DNA from: Sulfuritalea sp.
Lineage (GTDB): Bacteria; Pseudomonadota; Gammaproteobacteria; Burkholderiales; Rhodocyclaceae
DNA length: 64,000 bases
Assembly (NCBI GenBank): GCA_016716965.1
Contig: JADJUP010000039.1
Location: 36,294 to 100,293, forward strand
Direction: 5' to 3'
This document shows, one piece after another, positions 1 to 15,189 of the stretch. A program made the position numbers and the translations under genes. Position 1 is the first letter of the stretch. Every line of letters begins with the position of its first letter. Under the pieces are notes generated by a model. It had not been told where the DNA came from. It ran no database searches and worked only from the letters and a program-made list of their open reading frames with translations.

Positions 1-2963
<2,963 letters not shown>

Positions 2964-2964
<1 letters not shown>

Positions 2965-4046
2965 TGCAGATCACAGAAAACCTCAATATCGAAGCCTTCG
3001 AGCCGATGCCCACGCCGGAGGAAATTCACTCCCGCGTGCCGCTTTCGGAAGCCGCCGCGGAGTCGGTGCTGGCGGGACGGCGCACGCTGGAGCGCATCCT
3101 CGACGGCAGCGACCCGCGCGTCTTCGTCATCGTCGGCCCCTGCTCCATCCATGATCCGGTCGCGGGCATCGACTACGCGCGGCGCCTGAAGAAGCTGGCC
3201 GACGAAGTGGCGGGCACCATGCTGCTGGTGATGCGGGTGTATTTCGAAAAGCCGCGCACGGCGACCGGCTGGAAGGGTTACATCAACGATCCGCGCATGG
3301 ACGATTCCTTCCATATCGAGGAAGGCCTGCAGAAGGGCCGCGAATTCCTGCTCGCGGTGAATGAACTCGGGCTGCCCGCCGGCACCGAAGCACTCGACCC
3401 GATCGCGCCGCAGTACCTGGGCGACCTGATCGCCTGGACCGCCATCGGCGCGCGCACTTCCGAGTCGCAGACCCACCGCGAAATGTCCTCTGGTCTCTCG
3501 ACCCCGGTCGGCTTCAAAAACGGCACCGACGGCTCGCTCGACGCGGCGGTGAATGCGATCATTTCCGCCGGTAGCCCGCACAGCTTCCTCGGCATCAACA
3601 TGCAGGGCCGTTCCAGCGTGGTGCGCACCGCCGGCAACCGCTACGGCCACCTGGTGCTGCGCGGCGGCGGCGGCCGGCCCAACTACGACACCGTCAGCGT
3701 CGCGCTGGCCGAGGCCGCACTGGCCAAGGCCAAGCTGCCGCACAACATCGTGGTCGATTGTTCGCACGCCAACAGCTACAAGAAGCCGGAACTGCAGCCG
3801 CTGGTGATGCACGATTGCATCAACCAGATTCGAGACCAGCGCAGGAGCGGACATCGCTCCATCGTCGGCCTGATGATCGAGAGCTTCATCGAAGCGGGCA
3901 ACCAGCCGATTCCCGACGATCTGTCGAAACTGAAGTACGGCTGTTCGGTCACCGACGCCTGCGTCGATTGGGCGACCACCGAGACCATGATTCGCGAGGC
4001 CGACGCGGCCCTGCGCAGCGTCATTCCCCAACCCGCCAATTCCTGA
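2964..4046 (+). CDS. aroG: 3-deoxy-7-phosphoheptulonate synthase, class I (DAHP synthase)
   Basis: It condenses phosphoenolpyruvate and erythrose-4-phosphate, the first step of the shikimate pathway, in the cytoplasm. The 360-residue length is normal for the AroF/G/H type. The sequence shows the family hallmarks VGPCSIHDP, RVYFEKPRT, GWKGYINDP, the GARTTESQ-like stretch (here GARTSESQ), and DCSHANSYKKP near the metal site. The ATG shares one base with the mfd stop, which implies translational coupling. I cannot tell from sequence alone which aromatic amino acid feeds back on it, so the aroG symbol stands for the family rather than for Phe sensitivity. Confidence 0.93.
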
Positions 4047-4055
4047 GCCACCGCC

Positions 4056-5306
4056 ATGAGCCTGATCCAACCCTTCCGCGGACTGCGCCCGGCTGCCGGC
4101 CAGGCCACCGCGATCGCCGCCCCGCCCTACGACGTGCTGTCCAGCGACGAGGCAAGAACCCGCGCCGCCGGCAAGCCCTGGTCCTTCCTGCATATCTCCA
4201 AGCCCGAAATCGACCTGCCGCCGGACACCGACCCGTATGCGCCGCAGGTTTACGCCAAGGCCGCCGAGAACCTGCAGAAAATGCTCGACGCCGGCATCCT
4301 GGTGCGCGACGCGGCACCCTGTTACTACGCCTACCGCCTGACCATGCCCGGCGCGAGTGGTGAAAAAGGCGGCGACCATGTGCAGACCGGCATCGTGGCG
4401 GCGGCGAACGTCGCCGACTACGACAGCAACCGCATCCGCAAGCACGAATTCACCCGACCGGACAAGGAAGACGACCGCGTGCGGCAGATCGAGGCGCTGA
4501 ACGCCCAGACCGGGCCCGTGCTGCTGGCCTATCCGACCTCGGCCACCGCCGATGCCCTGATCGACGCCATCACCCGTGGCACGCCGGAGTCCGATGTCAC
4601 CGCCGACGACGGCATCCGCCACCAGATCTGGGTGCTGGCCGATCCGGCGGCGATCGCCGCCATTACCGAAGCTTTCTCGGCGATGAAGGCGCTCTACATC
4701 GCCGACGGCCACCACCGTTCGGCCGCCGCCTCGCGCGTCGCCGCGGCACGTCGCCAGCAGGGTCGCACGAACTCGGCCGACTCCTTCCTGGCGGTGATCT
4801 TCCCGCATCACCAGATGAAGATCCTCGACTACAACCGCGTGGTCAAGGATCTGCGCGGACTCGACGAAGCATCGCTGCTGCAGAAGCTGGGCACCGCATT
4901 CAGCGTGGAGCCCAGCGCACAGCGGGTGCATCCGTCGCGGCCCGGCGAGTTCGGCATGTACCTCGCCGGGAAATGGCACAAGCTGACGATCAAGCCTTCA
5001 CTGGTGCCGCAGGATCCGGTCGCCAGCCTCGACGTGTCGCTGCTGTCCGATCACGTGCTGGGGCCGCTGCTGGGCATCGCCGACCTGCGCCGCGACAAGC
5101 GCATCGATTTCGTCGGCGGCATCCGCGGCCTCGCCGAACTGGAAAAGCGCGTCGACTCGGGCGAGATGGCGGTGGCATTCGCCCTGCATCCGACGCGCAT
5201 GGACCAGCTGATGGCCGTGGCCGACAGCAACGAGGTGATGCCGCCCAAATCGACCTGGTTCGAGCCGAAGCTGGCAGACGGACTGGTGTCCCACGTGCTC
5301 GACTGA
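4056..5306 (+). CDS. DUF1015 family protein
   Basis: This 416-residue protein starts MSLIQPFRGLRP and carries the DUF1015 hallmarks: the N-terminal APPYDVLSSDEAR stretch and the central DGHHRSAAASR motif (about residues 215-225), which resembles a metal or nucleotide site. DUF1015 proteins often sit next to serine or aromatic biosynthesis genes; no biochemical function is established to my knowledge. It lies 9 bp after the DAHP synthase and is the last gene of the rightward mfd-aroG group. No signal peptide or membrane segment is visible, so it is probably cytoplasmic. Function left open. Confidence 0.88.
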   Translation: MSLIQPFRGLRPAAGQATAIAAPPYDVLSSDEARTRAAGKPWSFLHISKPEIDLPPDTDPYAPQVYAKAAENLQKMLDAGILVRDAAPCYYAYRLTMPGASGEKGGDHVQTGIVAAANVADYDSNRIRKHEFTRPDKEDDRVRQIEALNAQTGPVLLAYPTSATADALIDAITRGTPESDVTADDGIRHQIWVLADPAAIAAITEAFSAMKALYIADGHHRSAAASRVAAARRQQGRTNSADSFLAVIFPHHQMKILDYNRVVKDLRGLDEASLLQKLGTAFSVEPSAQRVHPSRPGEFGMYLAGKWHKLTIKPSLVPQDPVASLDVSLLSDHVLGPLLGIADLRRDKRIDFVGGIRGLAELEKRVDSGEMAVAFALHPTRMDQLMAVADSNEVMPPKSTWFEPKLADGLVSHVLD

Positions 5307-5355
5307 ACGACGCGGACATTCCTCTGGATACCGTCCGCTCCTGCGTCGCGGACAT

Positions 5356-5386
5356 AAAAAAAGGCAACCCGAGGGTTGCCTTTCTT
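5356..5386 (-). terminator. Rho-independent terminator between DUF1015 gene and HU gene
   Basis: AAAGGCAACC pairs perfectly with GGTTGCCTTT around the loop CGAG. Read on the minus strand the hairpin is followed by seven T residues, a textbook terminator for the HU gene. Read on the plus strand only a short interrupted T run follows, so it may also serve weakly for the rightward operon. Confidence 0.9.
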
Positions 5387-5400
5387 ACATGCCGGAAGGA

Positions 5401-5766
5401 TTACTTCTTCTTGGCGGCGGGCTTCTTGGCGGCGGCAGGCTTTGCAGCAGCCGGCTTCTTCGCTGCGGGGGCCTTCTTCGCGGCGGGCTTCTTGCCTGCC
5501 ACGGCGGCCTTGAGGCCGGCGCCGGCGGAGAACTTCGGTACGGCCTTGGCGGCGATCTTCAGCGGCGCGCCGGTCTTCGGGTTCTTGCCGGTGCGCGCGG
5601 AACGCATCACGGACTTGAAAGTGCCAAAACCGATCAGGGCAACCGGGTTGCCTTTGGCGATTACGGAGGTGATCACGTCGGTCATCGCATCGATTGCCTT
5701 GTTGACCGCGGCCTTCGACAGTTCGGCACGCTCGGCTACTGCTTCGATCAGTTCGCTCTTGTTCAT
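5401..5766 (-). CDS. HU-family DNA-binding protein with lysine/alanine-rich C-terminal tail
   Basis: A nucleoid-associated protein of 121 residues. Residues 1-90 are the HU fold (MNKSELIEAVAERA; IGFGTFKSVMRSARTGKNPKTG, the DNA-gripping beta arm). Residues about 90-121 are a low-complexity tail of AAK/PAAKK repeats that resembles eukaryotic histone H1. The start is placed at MNKSEL because a strong AAAGGGG ribosome site precedes it; the frame stays open for 17 codons upstream, but that stretch is not HU-like. Its own terminator follows. Tailed HU proteins are known in actinobacteria and in some proteobacteria; the tail is expected to add non-specific DNA binding. The role here is inferred from composition only. 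Confidence 0.93.
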   Translation of the reverse strand: MNKSELIEAVAERAELSKAAVNKAIDAMTDVITSVIAKGNPVALIGFGTFKSVMRSARTGKNPKTGAPLKIAAKAVPKFSAGAGLKAAVAGKKPAAKKAPAAKKPAAAKPAAAKKPAAKKK

Positions 5767-5910
5767 CGAGTACCCCTTTGGTTTGGAAAGCCGCATTGTT
5801 CCACTAATTCCGCGCAACTTGCAAGCCCCGCGCGGGTTCGCGAGAAAAAACTGTTGCGCTGATGCAAGTGCCGGTCGCGAATACTCCGATCGCGTCGCGG
5901 CGGCATGCCC

Positions 5911-6456
5911 TTACAGGCCCTTCACCGCATACACGGCGGGCAGGTTGCGCCAGGCGCCCTTGACGTCCATGCCATAGCCAAAGACATAGCGGTTGGGCAA
6001 ACGGACCCCGACGAAGTCCGCGACCACCGGCTTCGCACGACCAAGATCCTTGTCGGCGAAAACGGCGCAGAGCACCTCGCTGGCGCCCTGGCCACGCAGG
6101 TGGGCGAGGATTTCCGCCATGGTCACGCCCTCGTCGAGGATGTCGTCGACCACCAGCACGACGCGTCCGGCGACCGCAGAGCGCGGCTTGACGATCCATT
6201 CCAGTTCGCCGCCGGTGGTGACGTTGCCGTAGCGCGTGACATGCAGGTAATCGAAATCGAGCGGGAAATCCAGTTGCGGCAGGAGCTGCCCGGTAAACAC
6301 TACCGCCCCGCCCATCACCGACAGCACCAGCGGATTGGCGTTGCCCAGCCGCTGGCCGATTTCGGCCGCCACGCGCCGTACCGCCAGCGCCGACTCTTCG
6401 GCCGAACAGATCAGGTCCGCTTCGTCGAGGACGCGCTGCGCTTCCTGCGGGGTCAT
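5911..6456 (-). CDS. hpt: Hypoxanthine-guanine phosphoribosyltransferase
   Basis: It salvages hypoxanthine and guanine by transferring ribose-5-phosphate from PRPP. The 181-residue protein has the PRPP-binding loop [14 protein letters not shown] (about residues 99-112) and the [12 protein letters not shown] beta-strand/loop. The start overlaps the galU stop (ATGA), making it the last gene of the smc-zipA-ligA-ORF6N-galU-hpt operon. Odd: codons about 20-27 (ESALAVRR) are encoded by a near-perfect copy of the dispersed 24-bp element found between genes elsewhere in the window. The residues fit the expected helix, so the protein is probably functional. Confidence 0.93.
   Translation of the reverse strand: MTPQEAQRVLDEADLICSAEESALAVRRVAAEIGQRLGNANPLVLSVMGGAVVFTGQLLPQLDFPLDFDYLHVTRYGNVTTGGELEWIVKPRSAVAGRVVLVVDDILDEGVTMAEILAHLRGQGASEVLCAVFADKDLGRAKPVVADFVGVRLPNRYVFGYGMDVKGAWRNLPAVYAVKGL
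6375..6398 (+). repeat. Dispersed 24-bp element, copy in hpt
   Basis: Matches the consensus at all core positions (GCCGTACCGCCAGCGCCGAC) plus CTCTT-type end. On the hpt strand it encodes ESALAVRR. Confidence 0.75.
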
Positions 6457-7315
6457 TTCAGGTTTTTCAGCATCGTCGCGAACTGCGGACCGACCTCCGG
6501 ATGGCGCAGGCCGAAAGCCACAGTCGCTTCCAGGTAGCCCAGCTTGGAGCCGCAGTCGTAGCGCGTGCCCTTGTAGCGATACGCCATCACCTGTTCCTCC
6601 GTAAGCAAGGCAGCGATGCCGTCGGTGAGCTGGATCTCGCCGCCGGATCCCTTGCCGATGCGCGCCAGGTGGTGAAAGATGCGCGGCGTCAGCACGTAGC
6701 GGCCGACCACGGCCAGGGTCGACGGGGCGTCCTCGGGCTTGGGCTTTTCGACGATGCGCACGATCTGCTCCAGAAACTCGGTCATCGGCTTCGATTCGAC
6801 GATGCCGTAGCTGCGCGTGTCTTCGCGCGCGACTTGCTGCACGCCGATCACCGAGCCGCGATAGTAGTCATAGACATCGACCATCTGCTTCATCACCGGC
6901 GGATCGCCATCGAGCAGGTCGTCGGCCAGCAGCACGGCGAAGGGCTCGTCGCCCACCGCCGGATAGGCGCACAGCACCGCATGGCCCAGACCCAGCGCTT
7001 CGGGCTGGCGGATGTAGATGCAGTTGATGTTCTTCGGAATCATGTTGCGCACGAATTCCAGCAACTCGGTCTTGCCGCGCTGCTCGAGTTCGCTTTCCAG
7101 TTCATAGGCCTTGTCGAAATGGTCCTCGATGGCGCGCTTGGAGCGGCCCGTGACGAAGATCATGTCGGTGATGCCGGCGGCGACGGCCTCTTCCACCGCA
7201 TACTGAATCAGCGGCTTGTCGACGATCGGCATCATCTCCTTCGGGCTGGCCTTGGTCGCCGGCAGAAAGCGGGTGCCCATACCCGCGACGGGAAAGACGG
7301 CCTTGGTGACTTTCT

Positions 7316-7319
<4 letters not shown>
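6453..7319 (-). CDS. galU: UTP--glucose-1-phosphate uridylyltransferase
   Basis: It makes UDP-glucose for exopolysaccharide, LPS and trehalose-type pathways. The 288-residue protein is the expected length and begins with the nucleotide-binding signature [21 protein letters not shown], followed by [14 protein letters not shown] and LLADDLL. It overlaps by four bases both the upstream ORF6N gene and the downstream hpt, so translation of all three is probably coupled. Confidence 0.96.
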
Positions 7320-11047
<3,728 letters not shown>

Positions 11048-11051
<4 letters not shown>

Positions 11052-14000
11052 GCCACTTTCTGTTCGTCGGCGAGGCGCAGCGCCTCTTCGATATCGACTT
11101 CCACCACGCGCGACACGCCCTGCTCCTGCATGGTCACGCCGATCAGTTGCTGTGCCATTTCCATGGCGATCTTGTTGTGCGAAATGAAAACGAACTGCGT
11201 ATTTGCCGACATTCGCTTGACCATCTCGCAGAAGCGCACGGTGTTGGAGTCGTCGAGCGGCGCATCGACTTCGTCGAGCATGCAGAACGGCGCCGGGTTC
11301 AGGTTGAAGATGGCGAACACCAGGGCGATCGCCGTGAGCGCCTTTTCGCCGCCGGACAGCAGGTGGATGGTGGTGTTCTTCTTGCCCGGTGGTTGCGCCA
11401 TGATCTGGATGCCGGAGTCGAGGATCTCGTCGCCGGTAAGTATCAGCCGCGCCTCGCCGCCGCCGAAGAGCTGCGGGAACAGGGTGCCGAAATGCATGTT
11501 GACCGTGTTGTAGGTCTCCTGCAACTGCTCGCGCGTTTCGCGGTCGATGCGGCGAATGGCGTCCTCCAGCGTGCCGATGGCTTCGGCCAGGTCGGTGGAT
11601 TGCGCATCGAGGAAGTTCTTGCGCTCGGACGCCGTGGCCAGTTCCTCCAGAGCGGCGAGGTTGACCGGGCCCAGCGTTTCGATTTCCGCGGTGAGCCGCG
11701 CGATGTCGCCCTGCAGGACGCTGTCCTTGAGCCGTTCGGCGCCACCCGCGGAAAGTTCGTCGAGGAAGGGCGCTTCGTCTTCTTCGCTGACGACGCGCAC
11801 TTCGGCCAGGCGCTCGCGGAACTGCTCCTCGTTCAGTTGCGCCGCCTGGGCCTTTAGCCGCAGGTCGTTGATCCGGTCGCGCAGCGGCGTGAGGCCCTGT
11901 TCCAGTCGCAGGCGCTGTTCGTCGAGGTTGCGCAGTTCGCCGGCCGCCGCTTCGAGCACGTTGCGCCGTTCCGCCAGCGCCGACTCCTTGAGGCCACGCG
12001 CATCGAGCGCCGCATGCAGCTGTTCCTGCAGTACCGTGTCGCTGATGCCGGCAACCTCGGTGCGCGCCGCCGCGGTCTCGGCGTCGATGCGCTGCAACTG
12101 GCTGCTGGCCGTTGCCGCGGCGCGACCGTTGTCATCAAGCTTGGAAAGGCATTCGCGCTCGGAGAATCCGGCTTCCTGCAACTCGCGCCCGAGCTGGGTC
12201 TCGACCGCACGCGCGTCGCGCAGCGCCATGTCCTTCTGCCGGTGCTGGTCGATGGCGCGCTCGACGCGTTCGCGCACGGTGCCCAGGCGCTCGCGCTGCA
12301 GTTCACCCTCGTCGTCGGCGCGTTCGATGCGCGCCTTCTCGATTTCCTCCTGGCGCTGCAACTCGGCCAGGTCGCGATCGATCTGCGCGCTGCGTTCCTC
12401 ATAGCGTGCCTGGGCCTGGGCCAGTTTCAGCGCCTCGACCTGGGCGGCGTGCAGGGCCTGCTGGGCTTCCTGCAAGGCACGGCGGGCACCCGTCAGTTGG
12501 ACCTGGAGCTCGGCCAACTCCTGTTCCGCAAGCTGCTGGCGCGAGCGCGCCGCATCTTCCGCTTCGGCACGCGATTCGAGTTGCGCGGCGAGTTCGTCGA
12601 TCTCGCGCTGGCGTTCGATGACGCCGTGGGTCTTGGCATCGGGAACGTAAAGGGTCAGGCCGGCCGGCGTGAGCAAATGGCCGGCGCGCGAAACCCGGCA
12701 GCCGGTTGCCAGCGGCAAGCCAACCGAGAGATCCTCACTGACCGACACATCGGCCAGCCATTCGTCGAGCGCACCGTTCCAGCGCGCATCGTCGCAGCGT
12801 ACTTTGCCGCGCAGGCTTTCCACCACAGCGGTTGCAGCCGCCGACGTGGAAGTCACGGCCAGGGTCAAAATAGCCGGTGGAGGCGATTGCAGCGCCGCAC
12901 GCAGCGTATCGGCATCGGCGGCCAGCGCCGAGAAGCGCTCGCGCAACACCGCCTCGACGGCGGTTTCCCAGCCTGCCTCGACCTGGATCGACTGCCACAA
13001 AGGCTTCGCATCGGCCAGGCCGCGGGCCTTGAGCCAGTCGCCGATCTCGCCGCCCTTGGCGACCTTGGCCTGCAACTGGGCCAGCGCATCGTGGCGGGCA
13101 CGGGATTCGGTCAGGCTGCGATGCGCCGCCTGCAGGGCTTCGCGTGCCGCACGCAGCGCGGCTTCTGCGCCGGGCACGGCGGATTGCAATCCGGCCAGGC
13201 GCTCCTGCGCCACTTCGAGCGCTTCGCCACCGCGTGCCTCGGCCTCGCGCGACGCGGCCAGTTGCGCCGGGTCGGGTGCGCCGAGCGCCTGTTTGTCCTG
13301 TTCCAGGCGGCCGCGCCGCTGGGCGAGATTCTCCAGCGCGCGCTGGGCATGACCGCGATCGGCCTCGGCCAGGCGCAATGCCTGCTCCGCATCGCTCAGG
13401 GCGCGCCGCGCCTCGGTAACTTCGCCGCCGGCACTTTGCACCGCGTCCTCGCATTCGGGCAGGCGCGCGGCGGCCTCCTCATGGCGCGCGGCGGCAGCGG
13501 CAACACGATTGCGGGAGTTCTCCAGTAGCGCGTTCCAGCGCGCCGAATCTTCCGCCAGCGTCGCCTGCTGGCCGCTCCAGTGACTTTGTTCGGCGCCGAG
13601 TTGAGCCAGCCTGGTTTCCAGGCGGCTGCGCGAATCGCGCAGGTGGCCCAGTTCGCTTTCCAGCCGGCCGACCTCGTTGGTGGCGGCATACATTTCCGCC
13701 TGCGCGGCGTGCAGCGCATCGGACGCCGAATAGTGGCTCTCGCGTGAATGTTCGACGCGCGCCTCGATTTCGCGCAGCTGCGCGGTCTCCGCCTCGACCC
13801 GGGTGACGGCTTCCTCGACCAGGCGCGTCAGGCGCTGGCCGTCGCTGCGCGCGTCATTGCGCTTCTTCAGCCACAGCAGGGTCTGCTTGCGCGACATCTC
13901 CTCGTGCAGGCCGCGATACTGCTGTGCCACGGCGGCCTGCGCCTGCAGGTGGACCACCTGTTTCTCGAGTTCGTTGCGGATGTCATCGACGCGCGCGATG

Positions 14001-14569
14001 TTCTCGCGGGCGTCTTCCAGGCGATGTTCGGTTTCCCGGCGCCGTTCCTTGTACTTGGTGACGCCGGCGGCCTCTTCGAGGAAGAAGCGCAGTTCTTCGG
14101 GCTTGGCCTCGACGATGCGCGAAATCATGCCCTGGCCAATGATCGCGTAGGCGCGCGGCCCCAGTCCGGTGCCGAGGAAGAGGTCGATCACGTCGCGGCG
14201 GCGGACGTGCAGGTTGTTGATGTAATAGCTGGAATTGCCCTCGCGGTCGAGTACGCGCTTGACCATGATCTCGGCGTACTGGCTCCACTGGCCGGCGGCG
14301 CGGCCCGCCGCGTTGTCGAAGTGCAGTTCGACCGCGGCACGGGAGACTTCCTTGCGATTTCCCGATCCCTTGAAGATCACGTCCTGGATCGACTCGCCGC
14401 GCAGTTCGGATGCCTTGGATTCGCCCAGCACCCAGCGCACGGCGTCGATGATGTTGGATTTGCCGCAACCGTTGGGGCCGACGACCCCGGCCAGCTGGCC
14501 CGGAAAAAGTACCGTGGTGGGCTCGACAAAGGACTTGAAGCCCGAGAGTTTCAGCTTGTATAGACGCAC
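11048..14569 (-). CDS. smc: Chromosome segregation protein SMC
   Basis: An ATPase of the SMC-ScpAB condensin. The product is 1173 residues: N-terminal Walker [17 protein letters not shown] (about 32-47), a long coiled coil, a globular hinge at about 510-660, a second coiled coil, and a C-terminal signature [14 protein letters not shown] followed by Walker [14 protein letters not shown]. The GTG start ([14 protein letters not shown]) is chosen because family members begin exactly there; the frame is open a further 33 codons upstream, but those overlap the queF promoter. A copy of the 24-bp dispersed element encodes ESALAERR in the second coiled coil (bases 11965-11988). It is the first gene of the six-gene operon ending in hpt. 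Confidence 0.96.
11965..11988 (+). repeat. Dispersed 24-bp element, copy in smc
   Basis: One core mismatch (T for A at position 6). On the smc strand it encodes ESALAERR, the same frame and nearly the same peptide as in hpt. Confidence 0.6.
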
Positions 14570-14620
14570 GTGGGATGAACCGGAAAGATGATCGCGAAGA
14601 AGCCGTTGATCTGGCGCGCC

Positions 14621-14628
14621 ATTATAAT
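14621..14628. promoter_or_regulatory. Shared symmetrical -10 element between smc and queF
   Basis: ATTATAAT is its own reverse complement and so presents a perfect TATAAT on both strands. Transcription would begin near 14635 rightwards for queF and near 14614 leftwards for smc, giving leaders of roughly 25 and 45 bases. No good -35 hexamer stands 17 bases away on either side (a TTGATC lies too close), so activity is inferred from the -10 alone. Confidence 0.55.
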
Positions 14629-14661
14629 GCGTCCCGCCCCTCTTACCTGCGGCCCCAGAGC

Positions 14662-15093
14662 ATGCCAAAACCCTCCGCCCGGACCCGTTCCACCTCCCTG
14701 GAAACCTTTGCCAATCCGGCGCCGCACAGGGATTACCAGATCCACATGGAGATCCCGGAATTCACCTGCCTGTGCCCAAAGACCGGGCAGCCGGATTTCG
14801 CCGTGCTGACCCTCGATTACATCGCCGACAAGCTCTGCGTGGAACTCAAGAGCCTCAAGCTCTACATCTGGGGTTTCCGCGACGAGGGCCACTTCCACGA
14901 GGACGTGACCAACCGCATTCTCGACGACCTGGTGCGCGCCACCCAACCCCGCTTCATGCGCCTCACCGCCCGCTTTTACGTGCGCGGCGGAATCTTCACC
15001 AACGTCGTCGCGGAACACCGCAAGAAAGGCTGGAAACCGGCGGCAAAAATCGAACTGGCGGAGTTTCTGCCGCAGTCGAACACGCGCGGCTGA
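14662..15093 (+). CDS. queF: NADPH-dependent 7-cyano-7-deazaguanine reductase
   Basis: It reduces preQ0 to preQ1 in queuosine biosynthesis. The 143-residue length marks the short, YkvM-type QueF. The catalytic cysteine is C38 in [13 protein letters not shown], and the family signature [20 protein letters not shown] provides the substrate- and NADPH-binding residues. The start is set at MPKPSART because the upstream part of the frame overlaps the promoter. It stands alone and is divergent from smc. Confidence 0.96.
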   Translation: MPKPSARTRSTSLETFANPAPHRDYQIHMEIPEFTCLCPKTGQPDFAVLTLDYIADKLCVELKSLKLYIWGFRDEGHFHEDVTNRILDDLVRATQPRFMRLTARFYVRGGIFTNVVAEHRKKGWKPAAKIELAEFLPQSNTRG

Positions 15094-15189
15094 CAACCGG
15101 ATCTGTACGCCGGCACCTGCTTCATCAACACTGCGCCCCTATTTCTCCGCCTTTCGAACAACGGGTCGCCGGCAGGGATCAGGGCGCCA

